Positions 33,290-42,081 of a stretch of 64,000 nt of DNA are shown one piece after another. Positions within the stretch are counted from its first letter, which is position 1, and the number at the start of each line of letters is the position of its first letter. The position numbers and the translations under genes were made by a program. Under the pieces are notes generated by a model. That model was given only the letters and a program-made list of their open reading frames with translations, searched no databases and was not told the DNA's origin. Origin of the DNA: an uncultured Lachnospiraceae bacterium (lineage in GTDB: Bacteria > Bacillota > Clostridia > Lachnospirales > Lachnospiraceae); assembly GCA_900317555.1 (NCBI GenBank), contig ONHF01000001.1, positions 1 to 64,000 of the forward strand, in the 5' to 3' direction.

Positions 33290-34189
33290 TTAGGCGTATT
33301 TATATTTCCAGTCCCTCAGGATCGCGAACCCGTCGTCGTCCAGGATCGGGCAGTTGTCGTCGTCGAGGAGCGGAGCGAAAAAGTCGTTCTGGATCGTCAT
33401 GTGCTCCAGAACGTCGAGCCTTTCGTCGTGCTCGACGACCTCGGCGGTCAGCGTCGCGGCGATGCTGTCACTGATCGCGGCCTCGCACTTGCTGAGCCAT
33501 TCAGAGAACGCTTGCCACTGAGTTGTCTGCCAGGTGTCCTGCTCTGACTGTTCGGACGCTTTCCAGTCATCGAGGGCGGCTTTCCATGCGGCCTCATAGG
33601 CTTCGATGCTTGTCGTGTAATTGCCATAGCTCTCGGTGATCTTTGCCGTGTACTGCTCGAAAAAGCTGTCGAACTGAGCAGTCAGTGTACTCGCGTCGAT
33701 CTGAGTAATGACACCGGCGCAGATCCCGCAGAGGCTCGAGTTGTATCGGTCGTCGGTGATCTGTGCCTGGGTGACAGTCGTGAGGCCCTTCGTGACAGAA
33801 ACGTCCGCGAGAGCGATCTCCCAGATGTCGGCGTCCTGAGTAAGCGCCGGCGCTGTTGGAGACTTTGACGGCGATCCGGTGAGGACCGCGAGCTCCATCA
33901 ATCGCTGAGTCAGATCCCACCGCAGCACAACACGGTCGATTCGATCGAGCGATCCGTCGGCATTGCTGATCGTGAGATTGTAGAGCTCCTGATTGCGGAA
34001 TGCGTAGCCATTGATGAAACCGTAGCCGGGTCGGACGCCGATCGTCATGCCGTCGCCGGCGACGACTTGCAGACCGTCCGACGGGGCGGGGAATACGCCG
34101 TTCGAGATGAACGTCGAGAAATACCAGGCCCAGTCCTCCGCTTTATAACGGCGGTCATGGTCTACGCTGTTAAAAGGCATGTAGTTCAT
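33290..34189 (-). CDS. Baseplate/tail fibre protein (BppU-like)
   Basis: The 299-residue protein opens MNYMPFNSVDHDRRYKAEDWAWYF and has a beta-rich N-terminal half (PGYGFINGYAFRNQELYNL, DRIDRVVLRWDL) typical of the baseplate proteins that follow the Gp37-like tail protein in clostridial siphoviruses. A Trp-rich helical region (WKAALDDWKASEQSEQDTW) and a C-terminal strand repeat (PLLDDDNCPILDDDGFAIL) follow. It probably carries or supports the receptor-binding protein. GGAGGTAAATC precedes the ATG. Confidence 0.7.
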   Translation of the reverse strand: MNYMPFNSVDHDRRYKAEDWAWYFSTFISNGVFPAPSDGLQVVAGDGMTIGVRPGYGFINGYAFRNQELYNLTISNADGSLDRIDRVVLRWDLTQRLMELAVLTGSPSKSPTAPALTQDADIWEIALADVSVTKGLTTVTQAQITDDRYNSSLCGICAGVITQIDASTLTAQFDSFFEQYTAKITESYGNYTTSIEAYEAAWKAALDDWKASEQSEQDTWQTTQWQAFSEWLSKCEAAISDSIAATLTAEVVEHDERLDVLEHMTIQNDFFAPLLDDDNCPILDDDGFAILRDWKYKYA

Positions 34190-34192
34190 GAT

Positions 34193-35350
34193 TTACCTCC
34201 TCTTTTTAATCGCCTCGAGAAGCGTAGGCGTAGATTCGCCGAACGTGGCCTCGAGCGTTGTCTTGCCTTTTTCCCAGGTCTGAGAAACCTCTGTAATCCT
34301 TGAATTGATCTTGATGCCCCACCTCTTTTCGATGCACGTCACGCGGTCGCCGAGGTCAAAATCGTCCTTGTAGGCAAGATTCGAGTCGGCGCGGATCGTA
34401 CTCTTGAACGTGTAGGTCTCGATCATGGTCGCAAGGTCCGTCGCGCCGCGATTTTCAAGCATAGTCTTATAAGTCGCGTCCGGGATGTCGGTGCTCGTGC
34501 CGCTGTCACCTTCGACACTCCGCGACATATCCGTCGCGTCGACGAGAACCTCGCACCGGTCAAGACCTGAAGCACCGGCTCCGTCGAAGGTCGCGATCAT
34601 CTGGACGTTGTTGCTGTCTGAGGACCCGCGGACGTAGGCGAAATTTTTATAGTTTTCGACACTGTTCTCGTACTCCTGTTCCGTGACATTATCGAAATCA
34701 CGTGAAAAAATACACGGCGGATTGCCATCGGTGTTTCCGTCGGTGAGATTTCGGCCCGCATAGAGATAAAACCCAAACTGTTTCGTCCGCTCGTTTACGA
34801 GAATGTCATAGCCGAGCTTTCCGTCTTGGCATTGTGCCTTGACCTCGTCGCCGAGGTCCTTGAGATACTCCGGAGAGTAGTCGATGCTCACCCCGCCGAA
34901 ATCGCTCTGCGTGATCGTGATGAACTGAGGAAACTGCCGCGCGGTGTCCGCTTTGCTGCCGATGTTCCGGGTGACGAGCTCGTTGACAATTGCCTGTTTT
35001 GTGCCGGTCGTTGAGAATGTCGGGGCGATGACTCGCTGACTGAGCCACTTGCTCAGACCGTAGCCGGTCGCCTCGATCTGCTCCTGACCGGTCTCGTCTT
35101 TCGTGTAGTGCACGTACTTAATGACCGCGCCGCGCCTCCAGATCGCGCCGTCGGCGTCCGTGTAGTCGGTGTACTTGTCGTGCTTTACGACGACGCGATC
35201 CCGGACGAGGAGCTCCCTGTTATTGTCAGTGATCGGCGCGAGGATCTTGAACTCGCCGACGTCGAAATAGCGGACGGTCCAGATGACGCTCGCCGCCTCG
35301 TCGATGACGCCGAGGGCGTTGAGCTGTTTGTCAAAAATTCTCAGATCCAT
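34193..35350 (-). CDS. Siphovirus Gp37-like tail protein
   Basis: The 385-residue protein resembles the ReqiPepy6 Gp37-like family: MDLRIFDKQLNALGVIDEAASVIW, RRGAVIKYVHYTKDETGQE, EVLVDATDMSRS, and YKDDFDLGDRVTCIEKRWGI near the end. It acts as the tail hub, joining Dit to the baseplate. AGGAG precedes the ATG, and the gene is tightly packed between Dit and the fibre gene. Confidence 0.8.
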   Translation of the reverse strand: MDLRIFDKQLNALGVIDEAASVIWTVRYFDVGEFKILAPITDNNRELLVRDRVVVKHDKYTDYTDADGAIWRRGAVIKYVHYTKDETGQEQIEATGYGLSKWLSQRVIAPTFSTTGTKQAIVNELVTRNIGSKADTARQFPQFITITQSDFGGVSIDYSPEYLKDLGDEVKAQCQDGKLGYDILVNERTKQFGFYLYAGRNLTDGNTDGNPPCIFSRDFDNVTEQEYENSVENYKNFAYVRGSSDSNNVQMIATFDGAGASGLDRCEVLVDATDMSRSVEGDSGTSTDIPDATYKTMLENRGATDLATMIETYTFKSTIRADSNLAYKDDFDLGDRVTCIEKRWGIKINSRITEVSQTWEKGKTTLEATFGESTPTLLEAIKKRR

Positions 35351-35354
35351 TGGC

Positions 35355-36242
35355 TTATACTCCTAGAATTTTCGGGCTGAAATAGATCGAGCACTCGAGA
35401 TTGTCGAGCCCCGTGTCCGCGTTGTATCGGAAAACGTTGTCGCCGACATCGAGCTGCATAAAGGTCGAGTCGACATCGAGATAGCGGTAAACATTGGACA
35501 CGACGCCCTGACGGGTGAGCCTTGCCCTCTTGGATCCGTAGGACGTGTTGATCTCGACAACGTCGCCGGCGACCATCGTATAGTTGAGTTTTATGAACTC
35601 CCGGGTGCTGACGTTTAGGAGCATCGGGTTTGTGAGCTCACCGATTGCCCGGAATACGATCCTCATACCGATCGAGACGTGTCCGCCGTTGTAAACGTCG
35701 ACGATGACGCTGTCCGAACGGCTGCCGAAAATCATGTCCGTTGCGTCGTCCCTGTCGATCTCTGTCGGAAATTCCCAGGCGGCTTCCCACGTCGCGATGT
35801 CCTCGCGGTGCTCGGTTTCTTCTTGCCAGAACGGATCGAGGCACTTGAAATCGACCTCAAACGCCTGAGAGAGATCCCGCGTGAACGTCGGCGTCCCGTC
35901 GACGATCGCCCCGATCTTACGGGCAAAGCTGCCGTAGTAGTAGCGGAGAGTCCCCGCAAGCTCCGGGTTTAAGATCTTGAGCGCGTTCTGTCTCAGATCG
36001 ATCTGTGCTGATTTATCGCGCTCAGTGATCTTGCCCTTGATCTTGATCGGCCTCGGCTCGATCCGGACGCCCGTGTAGGTGTCGCCGTGCTGTCCCATCG
36101 AGGACGTCGAGTAAATCGTGTCGTCGAGGTCGCTGAGCCCCGTCACGTCCTTCGAGACATTGACGTGATATCTGGAGCCGACCCCGAACGTGATCGACTC
36201 GCCCTTTGTGTTTGTGTAGGTTAATATTTCCTGTGTTTTCAT
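35355..36242 (-). CDS. Distal tail protein (Dit-like)
   Basis: The 295-residue protein matches siphovirus Dit/tail component proteins in size and in its place right after the tape measure. Visible features are RIEPRPIKIKGKI with TERDKSAQIDLRQNALKILNP in the first third and FKCLDPFWQEE in the middle. It forms the hexamer at the tail end. Its start overlaps the tape measure stop by four bases. Confidence 0.8.
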   Translation of the reverse strand: MKTQEILTYTNTKGESITFGVGSRYHVNVSKDVTGLSDLDDTIYSTSSMGQHGDTYTGVRIEPRPIKIKGKITERDKSAQIDLRQNALKILNPELAGTLRYYYGSFARKIGAIVDGTPTFTRDLSQAFEVDFKCLDPFWQEETEHREDIATWEAAWEFPTEIDRDDATDMIFGSRSDSVIVDVYNGGHVSIGMRIVFRAIGELTNPMLLNVSTREFIKLNYTMVAGDVVEINTSYGSKRARLTRQGVVSNVYRYLDVDSTFMQLDVGDNVFRYNADTGLDNLECSIYFSPKILGV

Positions 36243-39205
36243 GTCAGCGCCCTCGCAATCCGGCCGAGTTCCTTAGCGGCCTGTTTCTGCTGCCCGACGT
36301 AGCTCGTGTCCTCGGCGTTGATCGTCTGATTGACGGTTATGCCGTGCGGGTTGCCCGCGATCTGGGTAAGCAATTCGACGATCTGATTCAGAGCCGCCGA
36401 GCTTGCGCCGGCAGACTCTTCCCGAACGATTGCGCGGAGATCGTCAAGCGCACCGACAAACTCAGGCCTTTTCTCGCCGACACCGATGACGGTCGGAGAT
36501 GAGAAAATGCCGCCGCGGTCATACCAGTCGACCGCAAAGTGAGGAACACTCGGCGGATTGAGCGAGAACTTGCCCTCGATCGAAAAATGCGGGAGCTTGA
36601 TGTCGGGGAGTTTCCACTCGAAATTAAAAAATCCTTTCATTTTGTCGATTGCGTTCTTGACCGCGTCTCGTGCCGTCTCGATCGGCGTAATGATCGCCGA
36701 CTTGATGCCATTCCAGACCGTTGTGACCGTATTCTTTACGGCATTAAATACCGAGGACACGGTGTCCCGGATACCGTTGACAACGGTCGACACGGCTGTC
36801 TTGATCCCATTCCAGACGGTCGAGGTCACTGTCTTGATACCATTCCAGACCGTTGTGACAACGAGATTGACAGCATTGATCGCGGTCGTGACCGCGTTCT
36901 TGATACCATTCCAGACCGTAGTGATGACCGCGACGATCGCATTCCAGACGGTCGAGGTCACTGTCTTGATCGTATTCCAGACGGTTGTGATGACCGTCGC
37001 GATCGCGTTGATTGTCACTGTGATCGCGTTCTTGATCGTATTCCAGACCGTAGTGACAACGGCGACGATCGCATTCCAGATCGTGACAAAAAAGCTTTGA
37101 ATCGCCGTTAGGACGGTGACGATGACGTTCTTGATATTATTCCAGGTCTCGCTCCATGTAGTGCCGAACCACCCGCAGACCGTGTTGAGGATGCCCTCCA
37201 TGATGTTGAGCACGTTCTGGAACGTGTTCTTGATGAAATCCCAGATCGCGCCGAAAACCTCCTGGACGCCTTGCCATGCCTGATCCCAGTTTCCGGTAAA
37301 AATGCCGATAAAGATGTCGAGGATCCCGACGATGACATCGGTCACGGCTTGGAATACGTTCGCGATCTGCTGGAACACGCCCTCAAAAACCGGCGCGAGG
37401 AGATTGCAGAAACCGTTCCAGATCGCACTCAGCGTGTTCGTGATGTCGGTCATGCTGATCCCGAGAGAGGCGAACCGCTCCTTCACTTCATCGACGAAAC
37501 CGGTAAAAATGCCCTTGATCTGTGTCCAGATCGCGGCCATCGCATTCCGGAAACCCTCGTTTGTGTCCCATAGGTGCTTGAATGCGGCCACGAGAACCGC
37601 AACGACGGCAACGATCGCAAGGATCGGCGCGGCAGCGGCTAACATGGATCCGCTGAGCGCTCCAGTCGCGCCGGAGGCCGCAGAAAGAGCCCCGGAGAGC
37701 TTACCAATGCCGCCAGTAATCGCCCCGACGGCGTGGATTACCTTGCCAACGGCGACAACTACCGGCCCGATCGCGGCAGCAATCGCCGCAATTTTTATGA
37801 TCATCTGTTGCTGTTCCGGGGTCATTTCCTGGAACCGGGCATTTAAGTCCTTGAGCTTCTGGACGACCTTGTCGAGAACCGGTGCGATCATGGTCTGGAG
37901 CGTGGTAAAAAGCTGAGCGCCGACTGCTTTGAGGTTGTTAAGCGCAACGGTAAACTGATCGGCGGGGTCGAGGGTCGCGTTGAATGCGTCGGCCGTGTTT
38001 CCGCTGAAATCGCTCATCGACGTCCCGAGGGCGTCGAGGTTGATCTTTCCGTCATAGATTGCAGCACCGAGAACCGGGCCGGCCTTAGCACCGAAAACCT
38101 CGACAGCGGCCTGCATTGCCTCGGTCTTATCCTTTGAGCCCTTAATTTTGTCGCTGAGCTCTTGCATTGCCTCGCCGGTCGTCTTACCGTCGGCCGTGGC
38201 ATTTTTAAGGGCGGCCTTGAGACCGGTGAGCGCAACGCTTGAGTCGACGCCGGACTTGTCCAGGTTAGCCAGGAACATTGCAGAGTCTGAGGCATTGAAG
38301 CCCATTTCTTGCAAGGCCTCGCTGTTCGTTGTCATGTCGCTCGCGAGCTTTAAGACATCGACGCCGGTGTCCTGTCCGGCCTTGTTCAAGGTGTCGAGCA
38401 TGAGCCCGGCCTGATCGGCGCTCAGACCATAGGCAGCCATCGCCGCCTGGACGGTGTCAATAGAACCGGAGACGTCCTGATTGTTGATTGTTGCGAACTC
38501 GATGAACTGGGTGCTCAGCTGCTCGAGCTGATCGCCGGTAGCGCCGAACCTCGTGTTCACCTCACCGACCGCGTCGCCGGCCGACTGGAAACTCGTCGGG
38601 ATCGTCGTCGCGATGTTCTGGGCTCGTTGCTGCATATCGTCCAGGGCGGCTCCGCTTGCACCGGTTTTAGTGACGATGGTATCCATCGCCGAGTCGACCT
38701 CAGTCCATGCGGCGCCGGCAGCCGCTCCCGCGGCCACGATCGGTCCGGTGACGCCGGCCGTTAATTTCTCGCCGACGCCGCTGATCTTGTCGCCGGTCTC
38801 GCTGATCTTGCTACCGGCAACCTGGAGCGCCTGAGCGCCCGCGCTGCCGAACTCTTTCATCTCGTCATTGAGTCCGTCGAGCTTGCTCTTTGTCGTGTCG
38901 ATCTGGACCTGGAGTTCTTTGTATTCCTCCGAGTTCTTGTCGACACCCTCGGCGTCGAGCTCTTTCTGAGCCTTTTGCAGCGCCTCGAGTTTGTTCTTTG
39001 TCTCGTTGATCTTGTCAGCGAGGAGGACTTGCTTGTCCTTTAACAGATCCGTATTGCCCGGGTCAAATTTCAGAGACCGCTCGACCTCGCTGAGCTGTTT
39101 CTGTGTGTTCTTTAAGGCCTTGTCGGCTTGCGATAGGGCGGACGAGAGCTTGGTAGTGTCGCCGCCGATCTCGATCGTTATGCCTTTAATATTTCCACCG
39201 GCCAT
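36239..39205 (-). CDS. Tape measure protein
   Basis: The 988-residue protein sets tail length. It starts with coiled coils (SQADKALKNTQKQLSEVERSL, then ETKNKLEALQKAQKELDAEG) and a TP901-like core (QNIATTIPTSFQSAGDAVGEVNTRFG). It has a hydrophobic middle and a C-terminal series of eight or so WNxIK-centred repeats (TTVWNTIK, STVWNAIV, TTVWNGIK) between about residues 670 and 850. The ATG follows GGGAGGAGG. It lies directly after the gpG/gpGT frameshift genes, as in most siphoviruses. Confidence 0.93.
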   Translation of the reverse strand: MAGGNIKGITIEIGGDTTKLSSALSQADKALKNTQKQLSEVERSLKFDPGNTDLLKDKQVLLADKINETKNKLEALQKAQKELDAEGVDKNSEEYKELQVQIDTTKSKLDGLNDEMKEFGSAGAQALQVAGSKISETGDKISGVGEKLTAGVTGPIVAAGAAAGAAWTEVDSAMDTIVTKTGASGAALDDMQQRAQNIATTIPTSFQSAGDAVGEVNTRFGATGDQLEQLSTQFIEFATINNQDVSGSIDTVQAAMAAYGLSADQAGLMLDTLNKAGQDTGVDVLKLASDMTTNSEALQEMGFNASDSAMFLANLDKSGVDSSVALTGLKAALKNATADGKTTGEAMQELSDKIKGSKDKTEAMQAAVEVFGAKAGPVLGAAIYDGKINLDALGTSMSDFSGNTADAFNATLDPADQFTVALNNLKAVGAQLFTTLQTMIAPVLDKVVQKLKDLNARFQEMTPEQQQMIIKIAAIAAAIGPVVVAVGKVIHAVGAITGGIGKLSGALSAASGATGALSGSMLAAAAPILAIVAVVAVLVAAFKHLWDTNEGFRNAMAAIWTQIKGIFTGFVDEVKERFASLGISMTDITNTLSAIWNGFCNLLAPVFEGVFQQIANVFQAVTDVIVGILDIFIGIFTGNWDQAWQGVQEVFGAIWDFIKNTFQNVLNIMEGILNTVCGWFGTTWSETWNNIKNVIVTVLTAIQSFFVTIWNAIVAVVTTVWNTIKNAITVTINAIATVITTVWNTIKTVTSTVWNAIVAVITTVWNGIKNAVTTAINAVNLVVTTVWNGIKTVTSTVWNGIKTAVSTVVNGIRDTVSSVFNAVKNTVTTVWNGIKSAIITPIETARDAVKNAIDKMKGFFNFEWKLPDIKLPHFSIEGKFSLNPPSVPHFAVDWYDRGGIFSSPTVIGVGEKRPEFVGALDDLRAIVREESAGASSAALNQIVELLTQIAGNPHGITVNQTINAEDTSYVGQQKQAAKELGRIARALT

Positions 39206-39222
39206 GTCTCTTTCCTCCTCCC

Positions 39223-39510
39223 TTAAAATGCGGCGAACCGATCAATGTCGGCCTGTGTTGCTTTCCTTGTCCGGATTTTCGCCCCGTTTCCAGATTCGGG
39301 CGAGCTTTCCGCTTTTCGGGCTTCCTCGGTCATCTGATTCCACTCGATGATGTAGTCGATCCACCCGCCGATCGTCATGACGTCGGCGTCGGCTCGTGTG
39401 AGCCCGCGCATGAGTCCCGCCGCGAGGATCCGATCCGTTGTTACTTCTTGGTCGTCGTCGCCTTCTTGGCCGTCGGAATCGGGGCTTTCGATTTTTTTGA
39501 GGCAAAGCAT
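39223..39510 (-). CDS. gpT-like extension of the tail assembly chaperone (made by -1 frameshift)
   Basis: This frame has no good ribosome site and overlaps the end of the gpG-like gene. The minus strand has an A-AAA-AAA slippery heptamer at 39498-39492, in the zero frame of gpG (TCA AAA AAA TCG). A -1 slip gives ...KK-IESPDSDGQEG and continues to AQADIDRFAAF-type sequence just before the tape measure gene. The fusion gpGT helps load the tape measure protein. The ATG at 39510 is likely not a real start. Confidence 0.82.
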   Translation of the reverse strand: MLCLKKIESPDSDGQEGDDDQEVTTDRILAAGLMRGLTRADADVMTIGGWIDYIIEWNQMTEEARKAESSPESGNGAKIRTRKATQADIDRFAAF

Positions 39511-39848
39511 GACAAAATCAGATCCGGGAAAAGGTCAGAAATGACGTCGAGCGGCTCAAAGTCGTCGCCGAACGATGCGACCCATGTCAGAGGGTCCGGG
39601 ATGTTGAAGTCCACAAGACGAGCCGCGGACCATGCGATCTCGACGACGCCAGAGAAACCCAGGCGCTCGAGGAAAGTCATCGCAAGCTCGCTCTCGTCGG
39701 GCTTTTTCTTTGTATTTGCTGTCTCGCGGATGATCGGAATGAGGATCGGCAGCGCGTCGCGGCCGAACTGTGATTTATAGATTAGTGTCCAGGCGAACGA
39801 GGTCGAAAACGTGACCGACTTATCGCCGAACTGGAGAGTTTTCAGCAT
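39441..39848 (-). CDS. Tail assembly chaperone (gpG-like)
   Basis: The 135-residue protein begins MLKTLQFGDKSVTFSTSFAWTLIYKSQFG, as in chaperones encoded between the major tail and tape measure genes, and ends with a Lys-rich tail (PIPTAKKATTTKK). It is produced in excess over the frameshift product. GGAGGTAAACA precedes the ATG. Confidence 0.85.
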   Translation of the reverse strand: MLKTLQFGDKSVTFSTSFAWTLIYKSQFGRDALPILIPIIRETANTKKKPDESELAMTFLERLGFSGVVEIAWSAARLVDFNIPDPLTWVASFGDDFEPLDVISDLFPDLILSCFASKKSKAPIPTAKKATTTKK

Positions 39849-39874
39849 TGTTTACCTCCGAAAAACACAAAAAA

Positions 39875-39908
39875 TAAGCGGCTCAGGCATAGCAAGCCGA
39901 GCCGCTTA
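39875..39908 (-). terminator. Terminator between major tail and chaperone genes
   Basis: TAAGCGGCTC / GAGCCGCTTA form a perfect 10-bp stem. On the minus strand it is followed by TTTTTTGTG. A partial terminator here would keep the major tail protein in excess over downstream tail proteins. Confidence 0.88.
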
Positions 39909-39930
39909 CCCTTTTCAAACGTGCGGCCGT

Positions 39931-40521
39931 TTATGATGTGGCCGCGTTAGGATCGACATATTCATAAGGGGCCGTGCCGTACCAGTCGGAATAGGCCGTG
40001 TCCCCTTCCTCCGCTGTCACCTTGACGTATCCGTTATCAATACGAGGGCTTGCGGAGAAATCGAGCGCCGACTTGTTCGGGTCGATCTTGTCCTCTTTGG
40101 TAGAGGACGAAATACCCGGGCGAGTTGCCAGGCAGCGGTAGAACAGGAACCGGCGCTTCTTAACGTCGCCCTTGATCTCGAACGCAATAGCAAACTCGGA
40201 CGGCTGAACGTCGGCGTTCTCAAAGATCGCGCCGTTCTTGTCGACGATTTCCTTGAGGATCTGAGTCCGGAATGCGGAAACCAGATCCGCGACGGTCAGC
40301 TTTCCGGAGTAGCCGGTATTGCTGACCGGTCTGTAATAAATGCCGTCATCGGCATAAAACGGATCACTGGAGCCCTCAGCGTCGAAACTCATTTCTGTCG
40401 CGCCGGGCTGAGCGAAAACCGTGCCATAGGTCGGCTTGCCGGTGTCATCGGTCGAGGTGATCGGCCAGATGTGCACGTTAGACAGGCCAAACGTGACTTT
40501 GTTAGTTGTCTTATCAGACAT
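39931..40521 (-). CDS. Major tail protein (phi13-type)
   Basis: The 196-residue protein begins KVTFGLSNVHIWPITSTDDTGKPTYG and contains MSFDAEGSSDPFYADDGIYY and FVLFEIKGD-like strands, typical of phi13-family major tail proteins that form the tail tube. It has a strong ribosome site (GAGGAGGTAAAGG). A terminator follows. Confidence 0.88.
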   Translation of the reverse strand: MSDKTTNKVTFGLSNVHIWPITSTDDTGKPTYGTVFAQPGATEMSFDAEGSSDPFYADDGIYYRPVSNTGYSGKLTVADLVSAFRTQILKEIVDKNGAIFENADVQPSEFAIAFEIKGDVKKRRFLFYRCLATRPGISSSTKEDKIDPNKSALDFSASPRIDNGYVKVTAEEGDTAYSDWYGTAPYEYVDPNAATS

Positions 40522-40535
40522 TTCCTTTACCTCCT

Positions 40536-40880
40536 CTAAAATTCATAAAGCGATTCGTAGAAGTCCTCATCCTCGATGTAAACGGTGTCCGCCGTTCTCT
40601 CATAGACGAGCTCAGCCGCGTCGGCCTGAGACTCAAAGACCTCCATGATCGTGTCCATTGTGTCCGGATCGTCGGCATAAAACTCGACGTCCTCGCTATC
40701 GTCCCGAACGTAGACCTTATCGTCGGCCTTGAAACCGGGAACCGCAATGCGCCGATAGACGGCAAACGGTGTCGGGATCGGGTCGTCCTGGGTGAAATGG
40801 TCGTAGACGTAGCCCGCAATGATGCCGGCGTCTTTCATTGCCTGGAGGATCGTCTTGATCTCAGTCTCCTTTTTGTGCAA
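40536..40880 (-). CDS. Tail terminator/completion-type phage protein
   Basis: The 114-residue acidic protein has MKDAGIIAGYVYDHFTQDDPIPTPFAVYRR and VEFYADDPDTMDTIMEVFES. Its place between the HK97 gp10-like and major tail genes is that of the tail terminator. The sequence alone is not diagnostic. It overlaps the upstream gene by 20 bp. Confidence 0.65.
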   Translation of the reverse strand: MHKKETEIKTILQAMKDAGIIAGYVYDHFTQDDPIPTPFAVYRRIAVPGFKADDKVYVRDDSEDVEFYADDPDTMDTIMEVFESQADAAELVYERTADTVYIEDEDFYESLYEF

Positions 40881-41256
40881 TTTCTTCCACCCCTTCCTGA
40901 ACCTTCTCGACCGCTGCCTCCTCTGCCGGCTTGATGTGCGCCCGCCCAGGAACTCGGCCGCCTCCTCGTTTTGCGTGTCCTTTTTCGAGGAGGTGGGCGA
41001 TCTGATAACGATCGCGGCTATGCACCGTCGCTATGGTATAGAGCCCGGCGCTCCCTTCCTCGATCTTCACGGACCAGCTCTTTTTATAGCGGCCCGTCCT
41101 CACGGGTGCGCCGTTCTTGACGTCGTCCTTTGCCTCTTTGGCCACCTTCTTTATGAGCTCCCCGGTCGCTTTCCGGACGTTGTCGCCGTACTTGTCGAGG
41201 ATCTTGTTGACGGTTGCGCTGAGGTCGCCGACATCAATCGTCGACGAGTTACTCAT
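40861..41256 (-). CDS. HK97 gp10-like tail completion protein
   Basis: The 131-residue protein has the family pattern: a helical start (TVNKILDKYGDNVRKATGELIKKV), KNGAPVRTGRYKKSWSVK, and YQIAHLLEKGHAKRGGGRVPGRAHI near the end. It forms part of the head-tail joint. Its start overlaps the preceding small gene (ATGA). Confidence 0.85.
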   Translation of the reverse strand: MSNSSTIDVGDLSATVNKILDKYGDNVRKATGELIKKVAKEAKDDVKNGAPVRTGRYKKSWSVKIEEGSAGLYTIATVHSRDRYQIAHLLEKGHAKRGGGRVPGRAHIKPAEEAAVEKVQEGVEEIAQKGD

Positions 41257-41420
41257 TTCTTTTTCGGCTCAGCCGCCTCGGTCTCGGTTTTGTCCTTGAC
41301 CTCAGTCGCGAGCCCATCGGACACGAGCAAGGCGCCGCGAGCGTTTTCAACGTCGAGGATCTGCCCGGGGCTCGCTTCAAAGCGCCCGGAGATGAACCTC
41401 TTTTTTGCTTTTATCTTCAT
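41253..41420 (-). CDS. Small phage head-tail region protein
   Basis: A 55-codon gene with an excellent ribosome site (GGAGGCAAC) and four-base overlaps on both sides. The peptide begins MKIKAKKRFISGRFEASPGQIL and ends in a charged tail (EAAEPKKK). Unknown role. Confidence 0.7.
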   Translation of the reverse strand: MKIKAKKRFISGRFEASPGQILDVENARGALLVSDGLATEVKDKTETEAAEPKKK

Positions 41421-41758
41421 GTTGCCTCCTTAATCTGCACCGTAACGGACTCGAGATCATAAAGATCGACGCCGCTCTCGGGTTTTGCCTGGATGCGGGT
41501 GATCCTATACTGCCGGCCGTCTTTTTGATCGACGGCGATGTCCATCCGGTTTACTTTGTCGGTGTGCGGCACTTTAATCACGCGGTCGATGCGATTGCCG
41601 TCCGCGCTGTTCTCCGCGGAATAGTAACGGACCACGCCGACCGATTGCTCCTGATAGCGGAGCGAGATCTTGAGGTCGCCGAGGCGGCGGTCCTTTGCCG
41701 CGTAGATCTTGACCGCCCCGTCATTAAAGACCTCAACCTGTTGTCTTGGCATTCGCAT
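41417..41758 (-). CDS. Head-closure/head-tail adaptor-like protein
   Basis: The 113-residue beta-rich protein (RRLGDLKISLRYQEQSVGVVRYY, then NRMDIAVDQKDGRQYRITRIQAK) lies between the gp6-like connector and the gp10-like protein, the slot of the head-closure protein. Assignment rests on order more than on motifs. It overlaps the connector gene by 26 bp. Confidence 0.65.
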   Translation of the reverse strand: MRMPRQQVEVFNDGAVKIYAAKDRRLGDLKISLRYQEQSVGVVRYYSAENSADGNRIDRVIKVPHTDKVNRMDIAVDQKDGRQYRITRIQAKPESGVDLYDLESVTVQIKEAT

Positions 41759-42059
41759 AGTCTGTCACCGCTTTCGCGTCCCTCAGGCTGTTAATGTCTG
41801 AGAGGTAATTCGTTTTGAACTGATCGACCGCACCCGCTCGATCGTAGAGCAGATAAGCAAACAAGAGCTCCTGAGCGCTAGGGTCGGCAGAATCGCCAGA
41901 AAAGGCCGACGTTTCGACGCCGGTCTTTCTGACTATAAAGGCGATGCCGCGCCGGATCGAGCCCTTGAGCTTGTTGTCGGTCGTGTCGTCTGCCCAGGTG
42001 ATGTCGAGGTAGTTTTTCGCCTCGCTGAGCAGCTCGTCCGAGACTTCGATTGCGCTCAT
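41733..42059 (-). CDS. gp6-like head-tail connector (DNA packaging protein)
   Basis: The 108-residue helical protein has EAKNYLDITWADDTTDNKLKGSIRRGIAFI and ELLFAYLLYDRAGAVDQFKTNYLSDINSLR, matching the HK97 gp6-like connector family found after the capsid gene. It forms the ring below the portal. Confidence 0.85.
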   Translation of the reverse strand: MSAIEVSDELLSEAKNYLDITWADDTTDNKLKGSIRRGIAFIVRKTGVETSAFSGDSADPSAQELLFAYLLYDRAGAVDQFKTNYLSDINSLRDAKAVTDYANAKTTG

Positions 42060-42081
42060 CGTCTACCTCCTCCCGGTTCTA

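Noticed and set aside
36539-37111. Long plus-strand ORFs opposite the tape measure and other structural genes
   Set aside because: They lie fully antisense to clear phage genes, have no ribosome sites and show repetitive composition mirrored from the coding strand.
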